Shown here one piece after another: positions 1 through 9,989 of a stretch of DNA of 64,000 nt. Source of the stretch: CAVVFX01 sp963777595 (GTDB taxonomy: Bacteria > Acidobacteriota > Terriglobia > Bryobacterales > Bryobacteraceae). Made by a program: the position numbers and the translations under genes. The stretch lies in contig CAVZRE010000063.1 of assembly GCA_963777595.1 (NCBI GenBank), positions 1 through 64,000 on the forward strand, given 5' to 3'. The notes beneath the pieces were generated by a model. It saw nothing but the letters and a program-made list of their open reading frames with translations, had not been told where the DNA came from and did not search any database. Numbering within the stretch: position 1 is the stretch's first letter; each line of letters opens with the position of its first letter.

Positions 1-532
1 GCTTGCCGGTATCGAGAATGCGCGGCTCGAGCAGCCACGCAGCGGCGGCCGCGAGGTGCGGGATCAGCTTCTCGAGGCGCGGCATGAATTCCGCGAACTC
101 AGTTCGCTGTTCCCGCAGTACGAGCAGAGCACGGGCGGAATCGACGATGAAGATGGAGACGCTATGAAAGGGGTCGCCGCTTTCAGGAAAGCTGCCGTCT
201 TGGGCTTGCCGCGCGTAGCCCCATTCGAGTTCGAGGAGGCCCGCGTCCACGGCTTTATGATCGCCGAGGACTACGGCCGCTTCGATGAGATCGCCGCCTC
301 CGCGCTGGTTTTCGATGAACCAGTCCTTGCGCTTGCCTTCTACCCACTCGCGGCTGAGAGCGGATGCGCCGTCAGGGGCGATCGAGTTGCGTTGAACGAC
401 GGCCCGGCGGTGGACCGCCTTGAGTAAAAGGGGGTCGCGGATCAGGGAGAACATCGAGCCCGGCGCCTGGCAGTCCGCGCCGATCAAGGGAGCGGCGAAC
501 AGAGCCAAAAGAGTCAACGCATAGCGGCACAT
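1..532 (-). CDS. Secreted protein of unknown function, cut by window edge
   Basis: The reverse strand is open from an ATG at 532 to the window edge, so only about 177 N-terminal residues are visible. It begins MCRYALTLLALFAAPLIGA, a clear signal peptide with basic n-region and hydrophobic core, so the product is exported. The mature part is helix-rich with Trp and Tyr (REWVEGKRKDW, LELEWGYARQ) and a QDGSFPESGDPFHS stretch, which resembles alpha/alpha-toroid proteins of the lyase or cellulase-like type. That fold assignment is only an impression. The gene diverges from the carboxypeptidase-regulatory gene at 606, leaving a 73-base shared upstream region. No catalytic motif can be named. Confidence 0.6.
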   Translation of the reverse strand, partial: MCRYALTLLALFAAPLIGADCQAPGSMFSLIRDPLLLKAVHRRAVVQRNSIAPDGASALSREWVEGKRKDWFIENQRGGGDLIEAAVVLGDHKAVDAGLLELEWGYARQAQDGSFPESGDPFHSVSIFIVDSARALLVLREQRTEFAEFMPRLEKLIPHLAAAAAWLLEPRILDTGK

Positions 533-605
533 GATTCAAGTACAGTGTGCCACGCGAAGGCGCGGCGCGAGGTAGAATTCAGTTGAGATCAAAGAAGGAG
601 ACCCC

Positions 606-1812
606 ATGCGCAGTACCGTTTTTCTGGTTCTTCTTTCGGCAGCTACTCTTTCCGCCGAGCCGGTCAATATCAGCGGGAAAGTGACCGACGCCTCCGGCAA
701 ACCTCTCGACCATGCCGCCGTCATGGTGCATTCAGCCCACGTCCGGACAGGCTACAGCGTTTATTGTCCGACCTGCTGGGTGGATTGCGGTAAACACACA
801 TTCACCGATTCCGCGGGAAGCTTCAGCCTCGCCGGTTTAAGTCCGGACCTGATTTTCGATCTGCTGGTGGTCAAAGACGGCTACACGGCGAAATTTGTGA
901 ACAAAGTGGATCCTGTAAAGGGCCCAGCGGAGACGGCCGCGCTGCCGGTGCGGAAACCTCCCGCGAATCCAGCTCAATATGTGCGCGGCCGTGTCGTCGA
1001 TAAACATGGCGATCCTGTACCGGATGCCGTGGTCGAGCAGCAGGGAGTGGTTCTCCTCGGAGGCGGGATGAGTTTCGGACTGCGCGATTGGATTGACCCT
1101 CTTGCCGTAACCAATGAGAAAGGCGAATTTGAACTCGCTTATGCCGAGCCGGCGGAAAAGCTGAAGATGAGTGTTTCGCCGCGCGGGATGTCGTCCAAGC
1201 TGTTCACGGAAGCAACGGGCGAGGATCGCAAGACGCTTGTGGTGACGGAAGGCGCGACGGTTCGCGGACGGCTGGTGCGAGACGGCAAGCCCGTGGCCAA
1301 CGCTGAAGTCGGGCCTGTTTACACATAGCCGGCTGGCGGGAAGTGCCTATCCCGAGATGCGGATTGGGACGCGGGAAGATGGCACATTCTCGCTCACCAA
1401 CGTGCCCGCGGGACGGATCTGGTATTTGTATGGCAAGATGGAGTCGCTCGCATCGCGAGGCGTGGCGGCGGACCTGGTAGAGTGCGAAACGAAAGACGAC
1501 GGACAGATTGTGAATGTCGGCGATATCCAGGTGAAGCCGGCTTATACGCTGCGCGGAAAAATCGTGCTGAGCGATGGCAGGCCGATTCCGCCCGATATGC
1601 GAGTGACACTTTCCTCAGATCGGGGCGTGGACAGTCAAATGACGGTGCTCGCTGGGGATGGCGGTTTCGAATTCAAAGGCCTGGCAAGCGGGGTTTATTC
1701 TATCGAGCCGGGCGTGAGAAATTACAGGTTCGAGGGAGGGTTCGGGCAGGAGGCGCTGGTGAACCGCGATATCGATAACCTGGTGCTCACCCTGCAGCCG
1801 TCCAAACGGTGA
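606..1812 (+). CDS. Secreted carboxypeptidase-regulatory-like repeat protein, frameshifted
   Basis: The first open segment (606-1328) starts with signal peptide MRSTVFLVLLSAATLSA after an AAGGAG ribosome site at 595-600. It continues with beta-sandwich repeats of the carboxypeptidase D regulatory type: VNISGKVTDASGKPLDHAAV, then VRGRVVDKHGDPVPDAVV, then VRGRLVRDGKPVANAEV. The frame stops at 1326, but the +1 frame continues the same fold through EDGTFSLTNVPAG and LRGKIVLSDGRPIPPDMRV to a stop at 1810. Removing one G from the GGG near 1312 joins both parts into about 402 residues. Either a homopolymer error or one real frameshift explains this. The stop overlaps the GTG start of alkB. Such domains usually bind carbohydrate or serve as spacers at the cell surface; the specific role is unknown. 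Confidence 0.75.
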
Positions 1813-2456
1813 CTCCTCTTTTCGACAGCGAAGGGTTGCCGCGCACGTCAGAGCCTCTCGAAGAAGGGGCGGTTCTGCTGCGCAACTTCGCCGGTGACGA
1901 GGCGCAGGGATTGCTCGAAGACGTGGATCGCATCGCGAAGGCCGCGCCGTTCCGGCATCTGGTCACGCCCGGCGGCTATACGATGTCCGTCGGTATGACG
2001 AACTGCGGCCGAGTGGGTTGGGTATCGGACCGCACCGGGTATCGCTACGACCCGATTGATCCCGCTAGCGGCATGCCCTGGCCGGAGCTGCCCGAGCGGT
2101 TCCTGGACCTTGCGGTTCGCGCCGCGGCGGAGGCCGGATTCGCGCAGTACGATCCGGACGCTTGCCTGATCAATCGCTATGTCGCGGGCGCGAAACTCGG
2201 ACTGCATCAGGACCGTGACGAAAAGGATGCCTGGGCTCCCATTGTGTCTGTCTCGCTGGGTCTGCCGGCCGTATTTTTGTGGGGCGGCAAACGGCGTTCC
2301 GATCCGGTGCGGCGGTTGCGCGTGGAAAGCGGCGATGTGGCGGTGTGGGGTGGCCCGGCACGCTTCATCTATCACGGAGTTGCGCCGCTCAAGGGCGGGC
2401 AGCATCCGCTGACCGGGGATGTCCGGATCAATCTGACGTTTCGAAAAGTCTTTTGA
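1809..2456 (+). CDS. alkB: AlkB-type 2-oxoglutarate/Fe(II) DNA dealkylase
   Basis: This 215-residue protein matches the length and layout of E. coli AlkB, which oxidatively demethylates 1-methyladenine and 3-methylcytosine in DNA using Fe(II), oxygen and 2-oxoglutarate. The iron ligands are visible as H133-x-D135 in LGLHQDRDE and H189 in FIYHGV. The 2-oxoglutarate arginines lie in DVRINLTFR (R206, R212). The substrate-pocket stretch TPGGYTMSVGMTNCG, near residue 53, is also typical. The start is a GTG inside the GTGA overlap with the stop of the preceding gene, suggesting translational coupling although the two functions have no obvious link. The gene is intact. Confidence 0.93.
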   Translation: MTPLFDSEGLPRTSEPLEEGAVLLRNFAGDEAQGLLEDVDRIAKAAPFRHLVTPGGYTMSVGMTNCGRVGWVSDRTGYRYDPIDPASGMPWPELPERFLDLAVRAAAEAGFAQYDPDACLINRYVAGAKLGLHQDRDEKDAWAPIVSVSLGLPAVFLWGGKRRSDPVRRLRVESGDVAVWGGPARFIYHGVAPLKGGQHPLTGDVRINLTFRKVF

Positions 2457-2508
2457 TCGATGCGCGGCACCGGCGAGCGAAATTTCAGCTCCACGGCATA
2501 ATGGAGAG

Positions 2509-3636
2509 GTGCCGTCAGGAAGCCGATGTTGGGTCGAAGTCAACCGCTCGCAAATTGCCGCTAATTATCGTAGTGTTCGGGTAGCGGCGGGTTCGGGCGT
2601 GGAAGCCGCAGGGGTAGTGAAAGCCGACGCGTATGGCCACGGGATGATCGAAGTCGCGCGCATCCTGGCCGACGAGGGGGCGAGGTGGCTGGCGGTGAGT
2701 TCGGTGGAGGAGGGCATCGCGCTGCGCAAAGCGGGGATCGACCTGAGCGTGCTGGTGATGGCCGGAGTTCTCCCGATTGAGCGCGAGGCCGTTGTGGAAC
2801 ATGGTCTGACGCCGGCAGTCCATGCGCTCTCCGAGTTGCCGGAACTGGATGCGGCGGCGGCTCGTGTGGGGCGGATTCTGCCGTTCCATTTGAAGATCGA
2901 TACAGGCATGGGACGACTGGGAACTCGCGCCACTACGCAAGAGATCGGCGACGCGGTGCGGGGATTGCAACATGCACGGCTCGACGGGCTAATGACTCAC
3001 TTCGCGTCGGCGGCGGACTTCGAATCGCACCAGACGGACGCGCAGATCGCCTGTTTCAATGCGATCGTCGAAGGTCTCAGCGCCGGTGGATTGAAGCCGC
3101 CCTATCAGCATCTTTCGAGCACCAATGCGATCGCTTATCCCAGGCCCGGCGCGTGGCGAGCCATGGTACGGCCAGGGCACGCGATTTACGGTTACGTTTC
3201 GCCGGCCCGCGGCAAGGCTCCGGCGAGCACGCTACAGGTGAAACCGGCGCTCTCCTGGAAGACTCGAATCGTCGCAGTGAAGGATGTTCCGGAAGGCGCG
3301 CTGATCGGTTATGGAGGCAGTTACAAGGCTGCGCACGCGCTTCGTATCGCGATCCTCGCGGCGGGTTACGCGGATGGCATTCCGCACCGGCTATCGAATC
3401 GCGGGAAGGTGATTGCGGCTGGGAAGCTGACGCCGATGCTCGGCACGGTGTCGATGGATTTGACGACGATCGATGTCTCGCATGCGCCGCATTTGAAACC
3501 GGGAGATGCAGTAACGCTATTGGGATCGGAAGGCGGCGTTTCACTCGACGCCCAACAGATTGCGAAGACGGCGGGGACGATCTCGTATAACGTTCTTTGC
3601 GGCATCAGCGGGCGAGTGAAGCGGGTCTACGTATAG
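2509..3636 (+). CDS. alr: Alanine racemase (PLP enzyme)
   Basis: Alanine racemase interconverts L- and D-alanine in the cytoplasm and supplies D-alanine for peptidoglycan. The PLP lysine is K38 in GVVKADAYGHG. The second catalytic base is Y287 in AAGYADGIPHR. The Met-Ser-Met-Asp region reads LGTVSMDLTTIDVS, and the C-terminus LCGISGRVKRVYV is typical. The 375-residue length is normal. Translation starts at GTG 2509, directly before the usual RCWVEVNRSQIAANY opening. Purines at 2503-2508 lie very close to it, so initiation could be weak. It follows alkB after 52 bases and may be co-transcribed with it. Confidence 0.95.
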   Translation: MPSGSRCWVEVNRSQIAANYRSVRVAAGSGVEAAGVVKADAYGHGMIEVARILADEGARWLAVSSVEEGIALRKAGIDLSVLVMAGVLPIEREAVVEHGLTPAVHALSELPELDAAAARVGRILPFHLKIDTGMGRLGTRATTQEIGDAVRGLQHARLDGLMTHFASAADFESHQTDAQIACFNAIVEGLSAGGLKPPYQHLSSTNAIAYPRPGAWRAMVRPGHAIYGYVSPARGKAPASTLQVKPALSWKTRIVAVKDVPEGALIGYGGSYKAAHALRIAILAAGYADGIPHRLSNRGKVIAAGKLTPMLGTVSMDLTTIDVSHAPHLKPGDAVTLLGSEGGVSLDAQQIAKTAGTISYNVLCGISGRVKRVYV

Positions 3637-3696
3637 AGGGAGTTCGGGCTCGTGTTCCGATTCGGCCAGGCAACTACGCGAGGAGAAAGCAGTTCT

Positions 3697-4071
3697 CTAG
3701 TCAGATCGGGAGGGTCCGAACCAGCGCTCAAGGATTGCGCGTACATCGACTGAGTGGTTGTAAAACATAATTTTCGCTTTTGGGAGCAAGTTATGAGTGG
3801 CGTCGACGATTTGCTCCATGAAGTAACTCATCGAGGGATCGCCTACTACGGCGCCTCCGATCAGGACGCCATCGCAAGGTTGGGTTCTTAACAGATGTTT
3901 GAAACCATCGAGGCCGGTCTCGGGCGAAGCGTGGACGATTTCGTAGTTATAGCCAGCGCGTGTCATCCGTTCCTGAAGGTCTTTCAATTTTTTCGCGATC
4001 TTCGTGCGCTCTTCAACAGGGATCAAGGGATGATCCAGCGGCAGTCCGATGTGGAAGATGGATATGGCCAA
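3697..4071 (-). CDS. Small cytoplasmic hypothetical protein
   Basis: I do not recognise this 125-residue protein. The frame is open up to 4155, but the supported start is TTG at 4071: on the reverse strand a GAGG lies five bases before it, and the mature-looking sequence begins there (LAISIFHIGLPLDHP). It has alternating strands and helices with a basic helix (ERTKIAKKLKDLQERM) and a glycine-rich turn GVLIGGAVVGDPSMSYFM. This suggests a small Rossmann-like or flavodoxin-like alpha/beta fold. There is no signal peptide or membrane segment. It diverges from the GAF-phosphatase gene at 4239, so the two may share a control region at 4072-4238. Confidence 0.6.
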   Translation of the reverse strand: MAISIFHIGLPLDHPLIPVEERTKIAKKLKDLQERMTRAGYNYEIVHASPETGLDGFKHLLRTQPCDGVLIGGAVVGDPSMSYFMEQIVDATHNLLPKAKIMFYNHSVDVRAILERWFGPSRSD

Positions 4072-4238
4072 AGTTACCTCAGAAGTTCGACGGGGCAGCG
4101 GCAATTCCGTTTCGCAGTGAACGTGAATTATTAGTTGTAAAGTACGCGCTATCAACCGTCAACCGCGATTCCATACGGTTTAATGAAACTTTACGTGGAC
4201 CGACTAACCTATTCGGATTCATATAGCGTCATCTGGAT

Positions 4239-5435
4239 ATGAGCACTTCTATTCCTATCCCCGAAGGCCTTCATTCATTTCATATCGGTAACACGGAAAG
4301 CGCTTCGCAACGATTCTCACCTTACCAAACGGAAGCCATTCTACTCAAACGCGTGGTCACGGATTTGGAGAAATGGCTCAACTGCAGTTGGGCCGCGGGC
4401 ATGGTTCCATCCTGCTCCGGGACGAGCCTGGTGCCGGAGTTACATGTGGTGTGCGTCAGCGGAGACATCCGGCGCCGTAGTGAAACTCCGGAGCTGATCT
4501 GTCCGGTTCGCAATGACCGGAGCGCGGGCCTGGCGGCCATCGTCGCGATCGGAAAGAAGAAAGACGGATCACCCTATACGGAAGAAGATCGACTGTTCGC
4601 GGATGCACTCTGCGGACATATAGGCGGACTGTTGAGCAATGAAAGGCTGGCGCGCAAGGTATCGGAAGAGCTTCTCACGGTGGAACAAGCCGTGGAACAA
4701 AGTAGAGAAGATATCGAGACCGCGCGAGGCATTTACGACCGGTTGGACCATTGCGAGCCGTCGCGGATTCGCGGGCTGGAATACGGCGGGCACTGCCATC
4801 GAGCGGGACGGCTCGGCGGCGATTTTTTCGATCTGGAACCGCGAGGCGTAGAGGAACTCTTCGTGGCGATCGGCACGGTTGCGGCGCGAGGGATGGCGGG
4901 GGGAATCATGCTGGGCGGCGCTTTAGCATCGGTGCGGGCGCTCGCCGGACCGGGCGATTCGCTGCTGCGGATTGCGCGAGAGATGAATCGGACACTATGG
5001 GAGCTATCGCCGGAGGATTCGTTCACTTCCCTACTTTGCGCGCAAATCAATCCATCGAGAAGATGTCTACGCTATATCAACGCCGGTCATGAGCCCGCGC
5101 TGCTGCTGCGTAAAGGCGGCGAATGTGTGGAGCGATTGGAAGCCACGGGAGCGGTCCTGGGCTTGAGCCGGCGGAATTCCTTCCGTGAATTGACAATTTC
5201 GTTTGAGCCGGGCGATCTGCTGGCGGCGTTCACCGATGGCGTGGCGGAAGCCACGGGGCCATCCGGAGTCGTCCAGATTCTCAGGGAGGGACTCGATTCG
5301 GGAGTCTCGGAAATGGCTTTAAATATTTTGGAAGCGGGAGAATCGAGCGGCGACAGGACTATCGTGTTGGTGCGGTCGAGCGAGGCTGAGGCTTGTCCGA
5401 TACCGAAATCTCATTATGCGTTGGCCGCGGCCTAG
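4239..5435 (+). CDS. GAF plus PP2C/SpoIIE-type phosphatase, metal site degraded
   Basis: The 398-residue protein has a GAF-like sensor at about residues 30-150, a short coiled-coil linker (about 145-170) and a PP2C/SpoIIE (RsbU-like) domain from about 180. Family members dephosphorylate anti-anti-sigma factors or similar partners using two metal ions held by four aspartates. Here D195 (GGDFFD, 193-198) and D333 (FTDGVAEA) are present. The usual GDV aspartate is T213 (AIGTVAARG) and the usual DD-x-T aspartate is G371 (SGDRTIVLV). The fold is well kept (GHEPALLLRKGG, TGAVLGL), so this may be a weakly active phosphatase or a pseudophosphatase used as a binding module. No anti-sigma partner is adjacent. 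It ends convergent with the TonB receptor remnant. Confidence 0.85.
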   Translation: MSTSIPIPEGLHSFHIGNTESASQRFSPYQTEAILLKRVVTDLEKWLNCSWAAGMVPSCSGTSLVPELHVVCVSGDIRRRSETPELICPVRNDRSAGLAAIVAIGKKKDGSPYTEEDRLFADALCGHIGGLLSNERLARKVSEELLTVEQAVEQSREDIETARGIYDRLDHCEPSRIRGLEYGGHCHRAGRLGGDFFDLEPRGVEELFVAIGTVAARGMAGGIMLGGALASVRALAGPGDSLLRIAREMNRTLWELSPEDSFTSLLCAQINPSRRCLRYINAGHEPALLLRKGGECVERLEATGAVLGLSRRNSFRELTISFEPGDLLAAFTDGVAEATGPSGVVQILREGLDSGVSEMALNILEAGESSGDRTIVLVRSSEAEACPIPKSHYALAAA

Positions 5436-5496
5436 GACAAGTGACAGCAAAGGACAGACTGAAAGTCTTTGGCTACAGTCTGCACATGAGTTTGGT

Positions 5497-8400
5497 TCAA
5501 AAGCGGAATTTGGCGGCCAGGGCTAGGTGGCGGGCCTGGCCGATCGCGGTGGTGATGCTGCCGAAATTGGCGTTGGTGTTGGCGCCGGTTGTGTAGTTCA
5601 GCGTCAGCGACGTGTTGGGATTGCCGGGATTGAAGTGGTTGAGACACGTTATAGGCTTCGGCGCGGAACTCGAGGATGCGGTTGCCTTCCTTGCCTAGCC
5701 TGAATGTCCTTCAGCATGCTGAAGTCGAAATTTTCGAAGCCGGGTCCGAGGAAGAGCGTGGGCGGAGTGTTGCCGATGCCGAGCGAGTTCGCGGCGGGGA
5801 GCTTGAAATTGGCGGCGTTGAGCGGATAGTAGAGGTCCTGTCGGCGCGGTGGCGGGATCCGCGGCTGGCCAGCCGGCAAGGAATGGATCGGGCGTCAGCA
5901 TCTCGCAGCGGAACGGGATGCCGGTGCCGGCGTGGGCCCGTGGGTGCCGGTCCAGTATCCGATGGGCGCACTGGCGGCGGTGCAGGCGACAGTCAGCGGA
6001 GTTGCCGGACATGAGCTTGGTGACGCCGTTGAAGTGCCAGCCATCGAGCAGCGACTTGGTGAATTGATTTTTCCAGATCCGGCTGCCGTCGGGGATCTGA
6101 TAGGAGTAATTGACGTTGACCACTTGCGGCCGGTCGCTGCTGACTTCGGCATATTGCAGATGGTCGGGAGTCCAGGGGCTGCGGGTCCGTAGGACATGGT
6201 CTTCGACCAGCTCCAGTTGGCGCCGAACTGCAGGCGTTGCCCGAAGCGCCGGTTGACCTGGGTCTGCAGAGAATTGTAGTTGGCTTCGCCGCAACTGCAG
6301 GGATAGTTGATGGCGCCGTAGCCCTACATACGGCCGCAGCAGGTTGGCGGTGTAGAAAGCTTTGCCGCCGCTGGTGGGATCGAGGTACGCGGAATTGGCG
6401 CCGCCGGTGGGGGTCCAATCCGTGTAGGGCGCGACGCTGTTGCCATCCACCTGCACAAACTTGTGATGGACGCTGAATTGCCGACATAAGCGACGTCGAG
6501 GATCAGGCCTTTGCCGAGATCGCGCTGGATCCCGAAACTCCAGTTATAGGTGGCGGGGTTTTGTAATTGGTGGCCGGCGAAGACGGTGGCGGGTCCCAGG
6601 AAGCCTTGCGCGCTGAGGAGTTGGGTGAGAGGTGGTGTTGTAGTAGACCGGGGCCTGGAAGGCGGGCGGCGCCGAGATGGGGCCGACGCCGGCGCTGGTG
6701 GCGCCGTCGGTATCGACACCGAAAGCGCGGTCGTAGAAGATGCCGAAGCCGCCGCGCAGGGCCGTCTTGCCGTTGCCGAAAACGTCCCAAGCCGAAGCCG
6801 ACGCGCGGTCCGAAGGCCAGGCCGGGATTATTGATACGCCTGATTCTTGTACTGCACCATGCCGGAGTAGGGACTGCCATTCGCGGGATAGCTCGCGGGA
6901 TCGAAAAAGGCCGCGCGCGCGAGTTGGTAGATGGCGCCGGTTTTCAGGTTTTCGGCGACGTTCTGTCCGCCGACCACGGCGGGATAGAGCAGGGTTCCCG
7001 CCTGGTTCTGGCGTTATAGTCCGAGGCCGTTGAAGAGCCCAAGCGTGGTGCCCGACGGAACTGAGCGCGCCGGGATATTGGAAGCGGACGCCGAAATCGA
7101 GGGTGAGCCGGCGGTTGACTTTCCAGGAATCCTGCGCGAACCATTCGAACTGGTTGTAGCGGGCGTGATTGACTTGCCGCGTGCTATCTTCGCCGTAGGC
7201 CTGCACGCTGCCGAGCAGCAGATTGGAATAGCCGTAGCCGGTGTCGTAGGGGCTGGCGGTGTCGGAGCCGAAGTAATAACTGCCGTTGGTGTTGTAGAGG
7301 CTGTAGACGCTCACGTTGCGCGCCACGCGCTCGAAGTAGAAGCCGAACTTGACGCTATGCGGAGCCCTTGATCCAGGAAACATTGTCGGTGATGGTTGTC
7401 CACCTGGTCGGTGCCGTCAAAGGGGAAGCGGGCGTCGAAGGTGAAGGCCGGGGGATTGGTGATGCCCTGCCCGGCCGATTGCGGATTCAGGGTGGTGAAG
7501 CGGATGTTGGGGAGCAGATTGGTCATCAGGCCGGACTCGTTGCCGCTGTAGATTTTGGGCAGAGTGACGGCGCTGGCCGTCAGGCCCTTTGAGCGCGGTG
7601 ACTTGGTTGGCCGCGAGTTGCGTCTGGCTTTCGACGGAGACGGATCTGGTGGGCGCGATTGAGTCCGGCGGTGAATTCGTTGATCAGGTTCGGGCGGAAG
7701 GTGTGGATGACGGTGAGGACCGCGCCGGCGGATTGGATGCCGTAATCGGTGGGCAGCTGGCCCCAGCCGCCGGTGCTGTTGAGCGTGGCGCCGATGCCGC
7801 GATCGGCCTGGTAGTCGTTGATCAGGCGCACGAAGGCCTGGGTGCTCGGCGAGACGTTGTAGTCGAGGCGGAGGATGCGGTCTTCATGCGGGTCGTGACG
7901 GCTGAACTGGTAGATGGCGTTGTACTGGTGCTGGCCGGTGGGGTCCGTGGTGAAGGGCAGCGGGAAGAGGTTCATCATGGCGTAGCCGGCAGGGGAGATC
8001 TGGCTGGCGGGAATGATGTTGCCGGGATAAGGCGTTACCGGTGGTGGGATCCTTGATGGGAATCAGCTTCAGCGTGGTCGTGGTCGGTTTGCGAGAAGTT
8101 GCCCTGGCGCTCCAGCGCGGTCGGCATGGTGAACTTGTTCAACGTGCCCGGGCGTGAGGAATGAGAGATAGTCTTCGGAAAAGAAGAAGAATAGCTTGGT
8201 GCGGCTCTTATTGAAGTTGGTGCCGGGGATGAGGAGGGGACCGCCGAAGGTTCCGCCTTCGTTGCTGTAGCGATAGAGGGGCCGTTGCAGACTGGCTGCG
8301 TTGTTGAAGAACTCGTTGGCGTTGAGGGATTCGTGGCGGTAGAAATAGAACGCGCTGCCGTGAAACTGGTTGGTGCCGTTCTTGACGGTGACAACCAACT

Positions 8401-9118
8401 GGCCGCCGCCGCGCGAGCCGTATTCGGCGGAGTAGTTCGAGACCATGACCTTCACTTCGCCGATGGCGTCGACGCTGGGCGCGAGATAGCCGTTGTTGGC
8501 CGGGGAGCCGCTATCCTGGCTGCCGACGCCGTCGAAGGTGATGAACACCTGACCGGTCTGTCCGCCGTTGACGGTGGGCATGCCGGAGTTCCAGCCGGGG
8601 ACGTCATGATTATTCAGATCGACAACGCCGGGCAGCGTTTCGAGGACGCCGAGCCAATCGCGGCCGCGGACGGGAGTGTTCGCGATCTGGGTGCTATTGA
8701 CGAGGATGGAGCGGTCGGAACTATCGGTGGCGACGTGGGCGGAGTTCGGCCTCGACGCTGATGGTGGTGGTGACGTCGCCGACGCGCGAGCCGGATATCG
8801 TGGAGGGCAACTTTTTCATCGGCGCTGACACTGATGTGGCGCTGCACGTAGGCTTTGAAGCCGGGGTGGATGACGTGGAGGGTGTAGTCGCCCGGAACGA
8901 GGTCGATGAAGATAAAGCTGCCGCTCGATTCGGTGGTCAAGGTGCGGACCTGCCTGGTGAGGTCGTTGGTGAGTTCGACTCTGGCGCCGGCAGATCACGT
9001 TGTCGCCAGAATCGGCTACAGTTCCCGTAATTTGGCCAGTCACGCTCTGCGCCCAAGTGGGCGTGGAGAGTAGGGACAAAGTGGACCACAGTATCGCGAC
9101 GGTGCGAATGCTTCTCAT
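5497..9118 (-). pseudogene. Oar-like TonB-dependent receptor, broken in many frames
   Basis: Translation on the reverse strand starts at 9118 with signal peptide MRSIRTVAILWSTLSLLSTPTWAQ and the start of a carboxypeptidase-regulatory domain. It ends at a TGA at 5497-5499 after the outer-membrane-type C-terminus LALAAKFRF. In between, receptor motifs lie in successive frames: SSGSFIFIDLVPGDYTL (about 8900), EYGSRGGGQLVVTVKNGTN (about 8400), GNFSQT (about 8110), TLDFGVRFQYPG (about 7080), GNGKTALRGGFGIFYDRAFG (about 6750) and YNWSFGIQRDLGKGL (about 6530). I count at least eight frame changes. The full product would be about 1200 residues, similar to the intact paralogue at 30842. Either the gene is decayed or this stretch carries many indel errors. 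Confidence 0.85.
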
Positions 9119-9230
9119 AGATGGCTCCCGGTTGGATCAGGAATGCATAAAGGCACGACCCCACGCGCCAGTTCATTGCAATGTCCTGATGGGAAGCCAG
9201 CATATAACGTGTGTATGTGGAAGTCAAATT

Positions 9231-9256
9231 GATCTAACTGGCATGATCTAACTGGC
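9231..9256. repeat. Tandem 12-bp repeat upstream of the TonB receptor
   Basis: GATCTAACTGGC occurs at 9231-9242 and again at 9245-9256, a 14-base period. It lies about 113 bases upstream of the start of the reverse-strand receptor gene. Two direct copies at this distance could be regulator half-sites, or a small tandem duplication. Nothing else is seen in 9119-9407. Confidence 0.6.
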
Positions 9257-9407
9257 TTGCGTGGGGCGGTGGGACGGGGTGTCTCGAGGGCGATTGTCTA
9301 TAGGAGCTAACTTAGGGTGCGCAGACTTTCCGTCCGGGAATTAGGAGAGAGGAAGCAGGCGGAACGACTATTGATCTGACACGACACCATCAGCCTTAGT
9401 TTCATGA

Positions 9408-9989
9408 TTACTTCAAATGCGCGGCGAAGAACGCTTCGGCGCGTCTGAAAGTATCTTCCGTTGCCGTGTGATTGGCCGGCACCAATTGGTGGCTCTTGCC
9501 GGGATCGTCGTAGTTGTGTCCAGCGCCCGGATAGACATGAACTTCCAGCGGACTCTCCGCGGCCTTGGCGCGCTCCGCGAAGTGCTCGCATATCTTCGGA
9601 TTGACCTCTTCATCGTTGGCGGCCAGCAGCATCAGAATCGGAGCGTAAGAATGGTACTTGCCTTTGATCGCGTCCATGCTGCACCCGGGATATTCTGCAA
9701 CAGCAGCGCGAAATCCAGGATCCATGCGCCCAGGCGCTTGATCGCTCATCGTACTCAGCACGGTCATGGCACCGTTCGACCAACCTTGGACGCCGATGCG
9801 ATCGCCGACCACGCCCTTCTGCGCCCGCAGATAGCGCAAAGCTGCATACGCGTCGAGGGGACGGACCTTCTGTTCACTCAGTTCCGGCGGACGGTCTTTG
9901 TAACTGCCCGCGGGAAATCCCTGGGGATAGTGGCGCGGACCGAAGCTATCGACGAGTAGTGTGTAATAGCCGCGCTCCGCCCAAAAGCG
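9408..9989 (-). pseudogene. Dienelactone-hydrolase-like alpha/beta hydrolase, N-terminus missing
   Basis: The reverse strand encodes the C-terminal two thirds of a dienelactone-hydrolase-family enzyme. RFWAERGYYTLLVDSFGPR is the strand before the nucleophile region. GVQGWSNGAM carries the nucleophile elbow G-W-S-N-G. NDEEVNPKICEHF holds the acidic residue and YPGAGHNYDD the histidine. The product ends AFFAAHLK. The N-terminal strands with the oxyanion-hole loop and any signal peptide are absent: homology stops at about 9989 and no credible start follows upstream. Other-looking coding sequence on the opposite strand starts at the same point, so the gene appears cut by a rearrangement rather than by a point change. 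Family members hydrolyse esters or lactones. Confidence 0.7.

Noticed and set aside
56..427. Forward 123-residue frame near the window start
   Set aside because: It lies antisense to the signal-peptide protein 532-1, which has much better protein character, and shows no domain or ribosome site.
2501..2508. ATG at 2501 as start of alanine racemase
   Set aside because: It is out of frame with the conserved protein; the in-frame GTG at 2509 is used instead.
1848..2543. Reverse 231-residue frame
   Set aside because: It is the complement of the clearly identified alkB gene.
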